Assembly: GCA_017483605.1 (NCBI GenBank)
Contig: JAFUWG010000027.1
Location: 29,836 to 93,835, forward strand
Source of the DNA: Bacteroidaceae bacterium
GTDB taxonomy: Bacteria > Bacteroidota > Bacteroidia > Bacteroidales > Bacteroidaceae
Direction: 5' to 3'
Length of the DNA: 64,000 bases
Part shown: piece after piece, positions 1 to 8,903 of the stretch
Numbering within the stretch: the first letter of the stretch is position 1
How the letters are laid out: each line of letters starts with the position of its first letter
The notes under the pieces: model-generated
What the model saw: the letters and a program-made list of their open reading frames with translations, nothing else
Database searches by the model: none
What the model was told of the DNA's origin: nothing
Translations under genes and position numbers: made by a program

Positions 1-6
1 AATAAA

Positions 7-867
7 ATGAAGAAATTAAGCCTTATTCTTGCCTTGTTGCTGTCGATGACAGCACAGGCCGAAACCAGAGATTCCATTGATGTGTGCCAGTTTGTGGTGG
101 TGTATGACCACCTCATCCACACCTTTGACAAGGGCGGAAATGCCGTGACCGACTCTGCACAAATCGCAGTGCAGGTGGGACAGCATGTGACCAAATGTGC
201 GGAGTTCAACTTCACCATGATGAATGACTTTGGAGAAGGAGGCAACAAGGAGTATCAGTTGGGCGAATGGTATGCCCGACTGAAGAATGTGCCGACCATC
301 TTCCTGAACCATCCCGAGGGAGAGATGCGTGTGTTTGATAAGGTTGTGCCCCAACGATACACCATCAGTGGAGCATTGCCGCAAATCTCTTGGAAACTCG
401 CCGAAGACACCCTCACCGTGGGCGGCTATCTTTGCCATCGTGCCACAGGCAAATATGCAGGTCGCACGTGGACAGCATGGTACGCCGACGAGATTCCTGC
501 CTCAGCGGGTCCTTGGAAGTTGCGAGGATTGCCCGGCATGATACTGCAAGCCACCGATGAAAAGGGCGTACACGCCTTCACCTTTGCAGGGCTGCTCAAT
601 CGCCAAGCCCCCATCATCTACCATGAGGGCAACAACCGTCAAAGCATCACACTCGACAAGTTCATTGCCCACCGCAACAAGGTGCTTGGCAATAAACGCT
701 ATGTGCAGAATCCACGTTATTACCTGCCCGAAGGAGCCCTTGACGGTGCCATCGAAATGTGGCCGGGAGGTCCCGAACCTGCACCCGAAGACAAGATGAC
801 CGTTCTTGCCACCGATATGGTAGTACCCAAAACTGCCTATGTGTATCAACCTTTAGAACTCGAATAA
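7..867 (+). CDS. GLPGLI family exported protein (1)
   Basis: 286-aa exported protein starting with a clear signal peptide (Lys-Lys, hydrophobic stretch, cleavage after AQA). The family signature LRGLPGMI lies near residue 172, preceded by the usual GPWK. GLPGLI proteins are a Bacteroidetes-specific family of unknown function, probably located in the periplasm or cell envelope. The next gene is a paralogue: both share the pattern YLCHxAT followed by TWxxWYxDEIP before the signature, and both end with VYQPLE. The family assignment is secure from the motif; no biochemical role can be given. Confidence 0.88.
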   Translation: MKKLSLILALLLSMTAQAETRDSIDVCQFVVVYDHLIHTFDKGGNAVTDSAQIAVQVGQHVTKCAEFNFTMMNDFGEGGNKEYQLGEWYARLKNVPTIFLNHPEGEMRVFDKVVPQRYTISGALPQISWKLAEDTLTVGGYLCHRATGKYAGRTWTAWYADEIPASAGPWKLRGLPGMILQATDEKGVHAFTFAGLLNRQAPIIYHEGNNRQSITLDKFIAHRNKVLGNKRYVQNPRYYLPEGALDGAIEMWPGGPEPAPEDKMTVLATDMVVPKTAYVYQPLELE

Positions 868-902
868 CTCAAGTTTCGGATGTGTCTTTTTACGCTTCGC
901 GT

Positions 903-1028
903 GACGAAAGAAAAACAGAAAAAAACAAGTAAAAACAAATAAAAACAGGTCTTTCTTGTTTCATTTCTGTTAGACGAAGAACATGTTTTTCTCTGTTTTT
1001 ACTTGTTTTTTTCTGTTTTTTCTTCGTC
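903..1028. repeat. Long inverted repeat between GLPGLI genes
   Basis: Arms 903-937 and 994-1028 are 35 bp each and match at 33 positions as an inverted repeat. They are A-rich on one side and T-rich on the other (core AAACAGAAAAAAACAAGTAA). The element fills most of the 218-bp gap between two paralogous genes on the same strand. It could act as a strong hairpin terminator or attenuator, or be a dispersed repeat. No ORF is seen in the gap. Confidence 0.75.
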
Positions 1029-1085
1029 CGCCGCAGGCGAAAGGAACTTCCTAAACGTGAATCGAATAAATAAAAATTGTAAAGA

Positions 1086-1913
1086 ATGAAAGCGATTTTA
1101 TTTTTGTTAGCCTTTGTGCTCGTATTGACCGCCCAAGCACAAGAGACCACCCTTGACACAACCCTCTTCACCGCCGTCTATGACTACCAACTGCAGACCC
1201 TCGATGCAGACGGCGTTTCCGTCTGCGACCAAATTCCCATTGCCGTCCGCATCGGCAGCCACGTTACCCACTGCACCCTCTTCTGCCCCGCTCATCAAGA
1301 GGGGAATGTCTCCATCGAAACCTTGATGGCACAAGAGCAGATGCACTTCCCGCAACTGTGGCTCAACTATCCGGAAGGACAAACCACGACCCACGAACGC
1401 ATCCTTCCCAACACCTTCGTCGGCATCGAACCCACCCCCACCCAAGACTGGGCTCTCTCCCCCGACACGCTCACCCTTGCCGGCTACCTCTGTCATGCTG
1501 CCACCACCACCTTCCGAGGTCTCACATGGCACGTGTGGTACACCGACGAAATTCCCTCCTCTACTGGCCCCTGGAAACTGCACGGGCTCCCTGGGCTTAT
1601 CGTCCGAGCAGAAAGCGATGCACACACCTTCACGCTCTCCAGACTCATCACCGAAGCCGAGCCCATCACTTACAGCGATTCGCCCGACTTCCAGAAGATG
1701 AAGCAGTCCAAACTCACCGCCCATAAGAACAAAGTGTATGGCGACCGCCGCTATCTGCAGCAGCCCACCTACTACGTCCCCGACCTCCTCTCTACCGTCA
1801 CCCACGTTGAAGTCTTCAACCTGAAAGACGGCAGCAAGGCCGCTTCCATCAACGGCTACTTCCTCCCTCAAACGGTTCACGTCTATCAACCTTTAGAGAA
1901 GACCTCCAAATAG
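1086..1913 (+). CDS. GLPGLI family exported protein (2)
   Basis: 275-aa paralogue of the preceding gene. It has a signal peptide ending AQAQ and the signature LHGLPGLI near residue 165 after GPWK. The shared block YLCHAAT...TWHVWYTDEIP and the VYQPLE ending show a tandem duplication followed by strong divergence. Function unknown; likely envelope-located. The start ATG follows a short AT-rich leader. The gene ends 5 bp before a palindromic repeat that probably terminates transcription from both sides. Confidence 0.88.
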   Translation: MKAILFLLAFVLVLTAQAQETTLDTTLFTAVYDYQLQTLDADGVSVCDQIPIAVRIGSHVTHCTLFCPAHQEGNVSIETLMAQEQMHFPQLWLNYPEGQTTTHERILPNTFVGIEPTPTQDWALSPDTLTLAGYLCHAATTTFRGLTWHVWYTDEIPSSTGPWKLHGLPGLIVRAESDAHTFTLSRLITEAEPITYSDSPDFQKMKQSKLTAHKNKVYGDRRYLQQPTYYVPDLLSTVTHVEVFNLKDGSKAASINGYFLPQTVHVYQPLEKTSK

Positions 1914-1918
1914 CCTCC

Positions 1919-2013
1919 CTCGATACCTCAAAAGTGGTCTGAGTCAGACCACCGAAGCGGTGTGACTCAGACCGCCGAGGTGGTGTGACTCAGACCACTT
2001 TTGACGTTACGAG
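1919..2013. repeat. Palindromic triplet repeat, family A copy 1
   Basis: Three 19-bp odd palindromes at 1934-1952 (GTGGTCTGAGTCAGACCAC), 1957-1975 (GCGGTGTGACTCAGACCGC) and 1980-1998 (GTGGTGTGACTCAGACCAC), separated by CGAA and CGAG. The period is exactly 23 bp. Outer arms CTCGATACCTCAAAA and TTTTGACGTTACGAG are partly complementary. The element lies between convergent stop codons (1913 and 2024), where it could be a bidirectional terminator. Two further copies lie near 48.3 and 58.9 kb. Confidence 0.9.
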
Positions 2014-2023
2014 GAAGGCTTTT

Positions 2024-4087
2024 TTATGCTTTCTCCACCAAGATGCGTGCATCCACCGCAATCACGTTCCGCTCGTCTGCCAACAACGGGTTGATGTCCA
2101 TCTCCTTGATTTCGGTGGCGAAGCGGAGAAGGGTGGAGAGGCGGACAATGATTTCGGCATACTTGCGTTCGTTCACGCCCTGCTGTCCGCGGGTGCCCTT
2201 GATGATGCGGTAGCCTCGCAAGGAACGAATCATGCTGTACGCTTCTTCGTAGGACAGGGGGGCGAGACCGCTCGACACGTCTTTGAGCACTTCGACAAAG
2301 ATGCCTCCCAAACCACAGAGGACGACGTGGCCGAAACGGGGCTCGTACTTGGCTCCGATGAAGAGTTCCGTGCCCGTGAGCATCTTCTGCACCATCACCG
2401 CCGTGGCGTCAGGTATCTGCATCATGCGGTCGAACTCCAGGGCGAGGTGGTCGGCGGTGCGGACATTGAGCGCCACGCCACCCACATCGCTCTTATGGAC
2501 GGGACCGACCACCTTTGCCACCACGGGATAGCCGCATTGTTCGGCAAAAGCCAAGAGGTCTTCTTTTTGGCTGCTGACAAACTCGGGCACGGTGGGGATG
2601 CCTGCACTTTCGAGCAATTCGTGTACGAGGGTGGGGGAGATGTAGCCGTTCTGGTGGATGCCGTCGATGATGCGGCGGATGCGAGGCACGTCCACGCCGT
2701 GAATCTCGATTTGCTGGTCGGCAGGTGCAGGGGTCTTCATCACCTGTGTGAGTGCCGTTGCCAGCACCACCTCGTCGGAGAAGTTGACGTGTCCCCGACG
2801 CAGGAACTCATGCACTTCGGGGCCTGCCGTCGTGGTGCTGGGCAGGATGGGGAAGATGGGTTTCTTGCCCTCGGTGATTTTCTTGTGCAACACGTCGTAG
2901 GCTTCGTATATCTTCACCAGCCCAGGTGTACCGAAGATGACCATGATGGCATCGATGTTGGGGAACTTCTGTTCGCAATAGTCGATGGCGATGCCCAGTT
3001 GTTCGGGTGTGCCTGTGGCGAGGATGTCGATGGGGTTTGACACCGATGACCCCGGCAGGAGTTTCGACTTCAGTTCCTCTGCCACCTCGCCTTCCAGCGG
3101 AGGTACGTTCATGCCTCCTTTCGACAGGGCATCAGTCAGCATCACACCGGGGCCTCCTGCATGGGTGACGATGGCGAAGTTCTTGCCTGTGAAACGGGGC
3201 AGCGTGAAGATGCACCCCACGGTGGTCAGTTCGTCGCGTGAGAAGCACCGCACGATGCCAGCCTTTCGGAAGAGTGCCTCCACAGCAGAGTCGCTGGAGG
3301 CGATGGCACCCGTGTGGCTCGACGCGGCTCGGCTGCCACTCTCCGACGAGCCTGCCTTGATGGCGGCGATGCGGCATCCCTTGCGGATGAGTGATGTGGC
3401 ATGGTAGAGCAACTTGTCGGGGTCGGCAATGTTCTCGATGTAAAGCAACTTGACGGGCGAATCAGCCTCGGGGTCGAAGTGCTCGTCCATGCACTGCAAC
3501 ACGCTCTCCACGCCAATCTGCCTGCCGTTGCCGACCGACCACACGGAATTGAAGGGCAGACCTTTCGTGACGGCACTTTCGAGGATATATACCGCCGTGG
3601 CTCCCGAACTGGAGATGAAGTCCACACCCTTGGGGGTGAGGTGAGGAATGGGCTGTGTGAACACCGAGTGGTGCCAACGGTTCATCAAGCCGATGCAGTT
3701 AGGCCCGATGAGGGCACAGCCGTGCTGTTCGCAGGTGTCGAGAATGCGTTGTTCCAGTTCTGCTCCTGCCCGGGTCTCTTCGCCAAAGCCTGCAGAGATG
3801 ATGATGAAGGCTTTCACCTGCTTCTCGGCGGCTAATAGTTCCACATAGTCAGGACAGAACTTGGCCGCTACGACCAAGATGGCAAGGTCGGTGGGCGGCA
3901 GTTCGCTCACGTCGTGAAACACCTTGATGCCTTGCACCTCGTCTTCTTTCGGATTGACAATACGCAGCACACCCTGGTAGCCGCCGCTGATGAGGTTACG
4001 CACCACAGCACCGCCTGGCTTATGCACATTATTCGAGCCGCCAATGACGACGATGCTCCCTGGTTGTAAAAGTTGTTGGTTAATCAT
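2024..4087 (-). CDS. ADP-forming acyl-CoA (acetate-CoA) synthetase, fused alpha-beta
   Basis: 687-aa cytoplasmic enzyme of the NDP-forming acyl-CoA synthetase family, which makes acetate (or another acid) plus ATP from acyl-CoA, ADP and phosphate. Order of domains: CoA-binding Rossmann domain (VVIGGSNN near residue 17), succinyl-CoA ligase-like flavodoxin domains with the phospho-accepting His in SSHTGAIA (about 258), and a C-terminal ATP-grasp domain (GYPVVAKVVGPVHKSDVGG from about 519). The start at MINQQLL fits the family length; an upstream extension would run through the promoter. A -7 element lies about 35 bp upstream. Acid substrate not determinable. Confidence 0.9.
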   Translation of the reverse strand: MINQQLLQPGSIVVIGGSNNVHKPGGAVVRNLISGGYQGVLRIVNPKEDEVQGIKVFHDVSELPPTDLAILVVAAKFCPDYVELLAAEKQVKAFIIISAGFGEETRAGAELEQRILDTCEQHGCALIGPNCIGLMNRWHHSVFTQPIPHLTPKGVDFISSSGATAVYILESAVTKGLPFNSVWSVGNGRQIGVESVLQCMDEHFDPEADSPVKLLYIENIADPDKLLYHATSLIRKGCRIAAIKAGSSESGSRAASSHTGAIASSDSAVEALFRKAGIVRCFSRDELTTVGCIFTLPRFTGKNFAIVTHAGGPGVMLTDALSKGGMNVPPLEGEVAEELKSKLLPGSSVSNPIDILATGTPEQLGIAIDYCEQKFPNIDAIMVIFGTPGLVKIYEAYDVLHKKITEGKKPIFPILPSTTTAGPEVHEFLRRGHVNFSDEVVLATALTQVMKTPAPADQQIEIHGVDVPRIRRIIDGIHQNGYISPTLVHELLESAGIPTVPEFVSSQKEDLLAFAEQCGYPVVAKVVGPVHKSDVGGVALNVRTADHLALEFDRMMQIPDATAVMVQKMLTGTELFIGAKYEPRFGHVVLCGLGGIFVEVLKDVSSGLAPLSYEEAYSMIRSLRGYRIIKGTRGQQGVNERKYAEIIVRLSTLLRFATEIKEMDINPLLADERNVIAVDARILVEKA

Positions 4088-4120
4088 CGCAAAGAAAAAA
4101 AGGGTTAGTGAATGAATGCA

Positions 4121-4128
4121 CAAAAGTA
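4121..4128 (-). promoter_or_regulatory. -7 promoter element for the acyl-CoA synthetase
   Basis: Minus-strand TACTTTTG matches the Bacteroidetes -7 consensus TAnnTTTG and lies 33 bp before the chosen ATG at 4087. This supports the internal start. Confidence 0.65.
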
Positions 4129-4200
4129 CGAGAAAACGGGGAAAGTTCAAAGAGTTTTTTCCGAAAAGTAAAACATTGCCCTTTGAAAAATGTGCTTTCA

Positions 4201-4232
4201 TTTGGAAAATAGGGAGGAAAGGCTTATCTTTG
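4201..4232 (+). promoter_or_regulatory. Promoter of nrnA (-33 TTTG, -7 TATCTTTG)
   Basis: TTTG at 4201-4204 and TATCTTTG at 4225-4232 sit at the usual spacing, 17 bp ahead of the ATG at 4250. This is the clearest full Bacteroidetes-type promoter in the window. It also shows that the open frame upstream of 4250 is untranslated. Confidence 0.75.
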
Positions 4233-4249
4233 CACAAAAGAAGAAGCCC

Positions 4250-5287
4250 ATGTTGAAACAGAAAATAAGTCCGCAGGAAGTGGCGGCAGTGAAGAAGATT
4301 TTTGTGACGTGCAAGAATGTGGTGATTGTGTGCCACACGTCGCCTGATGGAGATGCGATAGGCTCATCTCTTGGTTTGTACGAATATTTGAAGCGGAAAG
4401 GAAAGAACGTCAGTGTGATTGTGCCGAACTATTTCCCCGATTTTCTGCATTGGATGAAAGATGCAGACAAAATCATCATGTTCGAGCGTCAGAAGTCCTT
4501 GTCCTATAGCCTGCTGAAGATGGCAGACCTGATTTGCTGTCTTGATTTCAACGACATGCGTCGTATCGACGAACTGGGTGGGGCAATCGGCAAGATGCGA
4601 TGCAAGCGGATTCTGATTGACCACCATCTGGACCCCGACAAGTCGAAGTTTGATTTTATCCTCTCCCGTCCCGAACTGAGCAGCACGAGCGAACTGGTGT
4701 TCCGTCTGTTGGATGCGATGGGCGAGAAGGATGTACTGACCTTTGCGGCAGCCGAAGACCTCTATGCAGGCATGGCGACGGACACGGGCTTTTTCTCGTT
4801 CAACAGCAACGACCCCGACCTTTTTGTCATCATCAGCGAACTGCTGAAGAAGGGCATCGACAAGGACTTGATTAACCGCCGCATTCAGAACAACTATTCG
4901 CCCGACCGCCTCCGACTGATTGGCTATGTGCTGTATGAGAAGTTGGAGGTCTATCCCGAACTGCACGCCTCGTTGTTTGCCATCCGAAAGGAGGAACTGA
5001 CGCAGTTCCACTATCTGAAGGGAGATATGGAGGGCATCGTGAACATGCCGCTGCAAATCAAAGGGCACAAACTGAGCATCTGTCTGAGAGAGGACACGGA
5101 GAAACCGCTCATCAGGGTGTCAACCCGTTCGGTGGATGACTTTCCGTGCAACGAGTTGTGTGCCCAGTTCTTCAATGGCGGCGGACACAAGAATGCAGCA
5201 GGAGGAACCCTCGAATGCTCGATGGACGAAGCCATCGAAATCACCAGGAAGGCATTGGAGGCATGGAGTGAACAACTGAAAGCGTAA
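4250..5287 (+). CDS. nrnA: NrnA-like DHH/DHHA1 phosphoesterase (nanoRNase/pAp phosphatase)
   Basis: 345-aa cytoplasmic enzyme expected to degrade short oligoribonucleotides and dephosphorylate 3'-phosphoadenosine-5'-phosphate. Motifs: SPDGDAIGSS near residue 31 (metal-binding Asp pair), CLDFND near 102, the DHH motif in LIDHHLDPD near 124, and the DHHA1 substrate-binding GGGHKNAAGG near 311. Length is normal for the family. The GH97 gene starts 21 bp after the stop without a clear promoter, so read-through is possible. A cyclic-dinucleotide phosphodiesterase role is the main alternative within this family. Confidence 0.87.
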   Translation: MLKQKISPQEVAAVKKIFVTCKNVVIVCHTSPDGDAIGSSLGLYEYLKRKGKNVSVIVPNYFPDFLHWMKDADKIIMFERQKSLSYSLLKMADLICCLDFNDMRRIDELGGAIGKMRCKRILIDHHLDPDKSKFDFILSRPELSSTSELVFRLLDAMGEKDVLTFAAAEDLYAGMATDTGFFSFNSNDPDLFVIISELLKKGIDKDLINRRIQNNYSPDRLRLIGYVLYEKLEVYPELHASLFAIRKEELTQFHYLKGDMEGIVNMPLQIKGHKLSICLREDTEKPLIRVSTRSVDDFPCNELCAQFFNGGGHKNAAGGTLECSMDEAIEITRKALEAWSEQLKA

Positions 5288-5308
5288 AAACCAAAAACTT
5301 TACTAAAT

Positions 5309-7354
5309 ATGAAGAAAAACCTATTGCTTTTATCTCTGATGCTTGTTTCGGCAGGCATGAATGCTCAGGTGGCAAGTGTGACCAGTCCTGATGGCAAACT
5401 CAAAGTGAACGTGGACGTGAAGGCTGGCAAGCCTGTCTATGAAGTGATTTACGACGGCAAGCAGATGCTCGACGAGAGTCCGCTGGGCTTTGTGGCAGAC
5501 AATGGAGACTTCTCCAAGGAGGTGGCTTTCGACAGCAAGAAAGAGGCACATCTGGAGTTCAACTACGACCTGCGTGTCAGCAAGTTCAGCCATGTGCATG
5601 TGGATGCCAACCAATTGGTGGTGACGCTGAAAAATGCCAAGGGGATGAAGTACGATGTGGATTTCCGTGTCAGCAACAACGATGTGGCATTCCGCTATGC
5701 CTTGCCCAACTATCCGAGTCGCCCCAACGGAAAGAAGTTCTCCATCCGCATCATGAGCGAGGCAACAGGTTTTGACCTTCCAAGCCAAACCACCACCTTC
5801 CTCACGCCGCAGTCGGACGCCATGATTGGATGGAAGGGTACGAAACCCAGTTATGAGGAGGAATACAAGTTTGACGAGCCTATGACAACGAAGAGCCAGT
5901 ATGGGAAGGGCTACACGTTCCCCTGCCTTTTCCATGTGGGCGGAGCCGAAGCAGTAAATAGTAAATCTTCAAATGGTAAATCTTCCGGGGCATGGGTGCT
6001 CATCTCCGAAACAGGTGTTGATTCTCGCTATTGTGCGTCTCGTCTTTCCGACATGAAAGGTGATGGACTCTACACGGTGGAGTTCCCGATGGCAGAAGAG
6101 AACAATGGAAACGGAACGGTGGAGCCCGCTTTTGCTCTCCCGGGTGTGACTCCTTGGCGTACCATCACCGTGGGCACTTCTCTCAAGCCTATCGTTGAGA
6201 CTACTATCCCATGGAACTATGTGACACCTCGCTACGAGACCACTCATCAATATAAATATGGAAAAGGTACATGGAGTTGGATTGTTTGGCAAGATAATTC
6301 CATCTGCTGGGACGACCAGGTGAAGTACATCAAACTGGCAAAGGACATGGGCTATCAGTATGTGCTCATCGACAACTGGTGGGACAACAACATTGGCAAG
6401 GACAAGATGACCGAACTGGTGAAGTATGCCCAAAGCCAAGGCGTTGACGTGTTCTTGTGGTACAGTTCCAGCGGCTGGTGGAACGACATTGAGCAGGGCC
6501 CCATTAACATCATGTCCGACCCGATTATTCGCAAGCAATACATGCGTTGGATGAACGAGATAGGCGTGAAGGGCATCAAGGTCGATTTCTTCGGTGGCGA
6601 CAAGCAGGAAACGATGCGTCTGTACGAGCAGATACTTTCCGATGCCGACGACAACGCCCTCATGGTGATTTTCCATGGTTGTACCCTCCCTCGTGGATGG
6701 GAACGCATGTACCCCAACTATGTGGGTTCTGAAGCCGTTCTGGCATCCGAGAATATCTACTTCTCTCAGCACTTCTGCGATGTAGAGGCACAAAACACCG
6801 CTCTCCATCCCTTTGTCCGCAATACCGTGGGCTGCATGGAGTTCGGCGGCTGTTTCATGAATCGCCACATCAATCGTGGCAACACGGGTGGCAACACACG
6901 CAAGACTACCGACTGCCACGAACTCGCCACCTGCATCCTCTTCCAGAACCCTATCCAGAACTTTGCCATCACGCCCGAAAACCTCCCCACAGAGGCCACG
7001 AAAGACTTGGCTCCTAATGAGAAGGGTGCTCCCGCTCCTGCTCTCTGCATGGACTTCCTTCGTCAAGTCCCCACCACATGGGATGAAACCGTCTTCATCG
7101 ACGGCTACCCCGGTAAGTACTGCATCCTTGCCCGTCGCCGTGCTGGCACATGGTACATCGCCGGCAACAACGCCACAGGTGCTCCCCTCACGCTCAAACT
7201 CAACCTCCCCATGCTGCAGAAAGGCGACAAGGCAACCCTCTACAGCGACAACCTCAAAGACCGCGAACCCCAAAAGTCCGACCTAAAGGTCTCCAACCCC
7301 AAAGCCTTCACCATCACCATGGCAGACCAAGGTGGTTTCGTCATCGTGAAGTAA
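5309..7354 (+). CDS. GH97 glycoside hydrolase, retaining alpha-galactosidase type
   Basis: 681-aa secreted protein with signal peptide ending MNAQ, an N-terminal GH97 beta-sandwich, a TIM barrel and a C-terminal beta domain. In the barrel the sequence GIKVDFFGGD places an Asp near residue 426 where retaining GH97 enzymes (Bacteroides BtGH97b-type) carry the nucleophile; GSEA near 474 is the likely acid/base region. It lacks the NAHE motif of inverting SusB enzymes. Expected activity is exo-cleavage of alpha-galactosides or related alpha-linked sugars in the periplasm. A terminator follows at 7380. The subclass call rests on the Asp motif only. Confidence 0.87.
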   Translation: MKKNLLLLSLMLVSAGMNAQVASVTSPDGKLKVNVDVKAGKPVYEVIYDGKQMLDESPLGFVADNGDFSKEVAFDSKKEAHLEFNYDLRVSKFSHVHVDANQLVVTLKNAKGMKYDVDFRVSNNDVAFRYALPNYPSRPNGKKFSIRIMSEATGFDLPSQTTTFLTPQSDAMIGWKGTKPSYEEEYKFDEPMTTKSQYGKGYTFPCLFHVGGAEAVNSKSSNGKSSGAWVLISETGVDSRYCASRLSDMKGDGLYTVEFPMAEENNGNGTVEPAFALPGVTPWRTITVGTSLKPIVETTIPWNYVTPRYETTHQYKYGKGTWSWIVWQDNSICWDDQVKYIKLAKDMGYQYVLIDNWWDNNIGKDKMTELVKYAQSQGVDVFLWYSSSGWWNDIEQGPINIMSDPIIRKQYMRWMNEIGVKGIKVDFFGGDKQETMRLYEQILSDADDNALMVIFHGCTLPRGWERMYPNYVGSEAVLASENIYFSQHFCDVEAQNTALHPFVRNTVGCMEFGGCFMNRHINRGNTGGNTRKTTDCHELATCILFQNPIQNFAITPENLPTEATKDLAPNEKGAPAPALCMDFLRQVPTTWDETVFIDGYPGKYCILARRRAGTWYIAGNNATGAPLTLKLNLPMLQKGDKATLYSDNLKDREPQKSDLKVSNPKAFTITMADQGGFVIVK

Positions 7355-7379
7355 AGGCTCATTTGATAACCAACCAAAC

Positions 7380-7416
7380 AAAAAGGCGAAGCATCCATAT
7401 TGTGCTTCGCCTTTTT
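7380..7416. terminator. Hairpin terminator, bidirectional
   Basis: Stem AAAAAGGCGAAGCA / TGCTTCGCCTTTTT with a 9-nt loop and T-runs on both strands lies between the convergent GH97 (+) and AAA ATPase (-) genes. It fits a shared rho-independent terminator. Confidence 0.9.
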
Positions 7417-7427
7417 CCGTTTCTGCT

Positions 7428-8618
7428 TCATTTGAACAGTAAATTCAAGTCCATTGAAAGGAATTCCTCGACCCCCAATCCACCAGTTCCGACAATGAAT
7501 GCACGGAAGGGATGAAATAAAGTCGAGAATTTAGGTAATCCTTCATTGGTTGTTCTTCTCCCGGTTTTCACCTCAATGGCAACAATCTTCTTTCGGCGTA
7601 CCAATACAAAATCGACCTCGTCGTTCTTGTCACGCCAATAATATACTTGATAGTCACATATTCCTGCTTGACTTACCAAGTAAGCCCCTATGGCAGATTC
7701 CACATATCTTCCCCACGCTTTGGGATTTTCTATCGCATCCATATAGTCCTCTTCTGCATAGACATTTCGTAGGGCATTGTTGTACACCTGAAATTTAGGC
7801 ACCGAATTGTACTTTCTGGCAGTGTCTGCGGCATACTTCTGGAGACCGCATAGCAAGCCGCATTCATCCAGCAGTTGCAAATAACCCGCCAAAGTCGTGA
7901 CATTCCCTGCGTCTTGTAACTGGGCCGCCACTTTTGTCAATGAAAGCAATTCGCCACTATAACTACTGCCCAATTCAAACAATTGTCGCAACAACTGTGG
8001 TTTCATAATTTTAGTGTCCATCAGCACATCCTTTGAAATAGAAGGTTCGATAAGGGCATCCTTCACATAGTTTCGCCATCGCATATCGTGCTGTATGTAA
8101 GTGGCAGCACCTGGATAGCCCCCATAGTAGATGTATTGAGGCAATGTCCATCCGAAACACTCCTTCATTTCTGTAAAGGTCCAGTGTGGCAGACGGATCA
8201 GTTCAAAACGTCCAGCCAACGACTCCGTTAGCCCTTTTTCTATTAGCATACGCGATGAACCTAAAAGAACTACAGACAAAGGACGATGCTCCCGAGTGTC
8301 TCTATCCCATTCTGCTTTTACCGTTTCGCTCCAATTTTGAATCTTTTGTATCTCATCTACTACCAAAAGTCTCTTTTGTTCACCACGTGCCACCATCTTC
8401 ATGCGTTGTGCTTCCCAAATTTGAGCCAACCAAGAAGCCCCCACACCCACGACATCATCGGCGGAGGAACTTTCGAATGGAACATCACACTCTTCAAGCA
8501 CTTGTCCTATAATTGTGGATTTCCCCACCTGCCGTGGCCCCACAATCACCTGAATCTTTCCTCTCGGCTCATTCACTCGCTCGAGAATCCATTGAAACTG
8601 AGGACGTTTGTATCCCAT
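7428..8618 (-). CDS. AAA ATPase with DUF4143 C-terminal domain
   Basis: 396-aa cytoplasmic protein of the AAA_14/DUF4143 family, common in Bacteroidetes and of unknown role. Walker A is GPRQVGKST near residue 27, Walker B LLVVDEI near 95. The C-terminal DUF4143 region contains KNDEVDFVL followed by IVAIEVKTG, a PD-(D/E)xK nuclease-like pattern. Single gene with its own promoter (-7 TACCTTTG at 8687-8694) and terminator. The short 5' leader is built from three 22-bp repeats, suggesting feedback or translational control. No partner gene is adjacent. Confidence 0.88.
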   Translation of the reverse strand: MGYKRPQFQWILERVNEPRGKIQVIVGPRQVGKSTIIGQVLEECDVPFESSSADDVVGVGASWLAQIWEAQRMKMVARGEQKRLLVVDEIQKIQNWSETVKAEWDRDTREHRPLSVVLLGSSRMLIEKGLTESLAGRFELIRLPHWTFTEMKECFGWTLPQYIYYGGYPGAATYIQHDMRWRNYVKDALIEPSISKDVLMDTKIMKPQLLRQLFELGSSYSGELLSLTKVAAQLQDAGNVTTLAGYLQLLDECGLLCGLQKYAADTARKYNSVPKFQVYNNALRNVYAEEDYMDAIENPKAWGRYVESAIGAYLVSQAGICDYQVYYWRDKNDEVDFVLVRRKKIVAIEVKTGRRTTNEGLPKFSTLFHPFRAFIVGTGGLGVEEFLSMDLNLLFK

Positions 8619-8623
8619 AATTC

Positions 8624-8681
8624 AAAAATGTTCAATCTGTTTGTGAAAAATGTTCAATCGTTTGAGTAAAAATGTTCAATC
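8624..8681 (-). repeat. Three 22-bp direct repeats in the ATPase leader
   Basis: The 14-mer GATTGAACATTTTT (minus strand) occurs at 8624-8637, 8646-8659 and 8668-8681, exactly 22 bp apart. The array lies between the -7 element and the start codon, so it would form the 5' untranslated RNA or be an operator just downstream of the transcription start. Confidence 0.85.
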
Positions 8682-8686
8682 TGTTG

Positions 8687-8694
8687 CAAAGGTA
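8687..8694 (-). promoter_or_regulatory. -7 promoter element for the AAA/DUF4143 gene
   Basis: Minus-strand TACCTTTG, directly upstream of the triple 22-bp repeat and about 70 bp before the ATG. The stretch 8695-8841 beyond it has no supported gene. Confidence 0.7.
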
Positions 8695-8841
8695 ATCATC
8701 TTTCGTCAAATAGCCAAGAAAAAGGTCGGTTTTTGCAATGAATCGTACAAAATAGTTCGACTTCCCCGCCAATGATACAAATTCAATGATTGAAAAAAGC
8801 ATCATTTGAGATTCCTTTCTTTTGAAGGCTCTCATAAAGAC

Positions 8842-8888
8842 AAACAGCCCGACGAGACACACCAGAATGCAGTCTCGTCGGGCTGTTT
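8842..8888 (-). terminator. Rho-independent terminator
   Basis: A perfect 17-bp stem (AAACAGCCCGACGAGAC with its complement) and 13-nt loop lie 15 bp after the stop codon of the 153-aa gene at 8904. It ends the lipoprotein gene run on the minus strand. Confidence 0.85.
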
Positions 8889-8903
8889 TCGTTGAGTCTG
8901 CTT

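Noticed and set aside
1985-3040. Long plus-strand open frame opposite the acyl-CoA synthetase
   Set aside because: Mirror of a well-conserved enzyme gene; rich in His, Asp and Gly without any domain. An artefact of codon bias on the opposite strand.
8632-8862. Minus-strand ORF of 76 codons upstream of the AAA ATPase
   Set aside because: It reads through the -7 element and the triple repeat, so it would have to be transcribed from further up, beyond a strong terminator.
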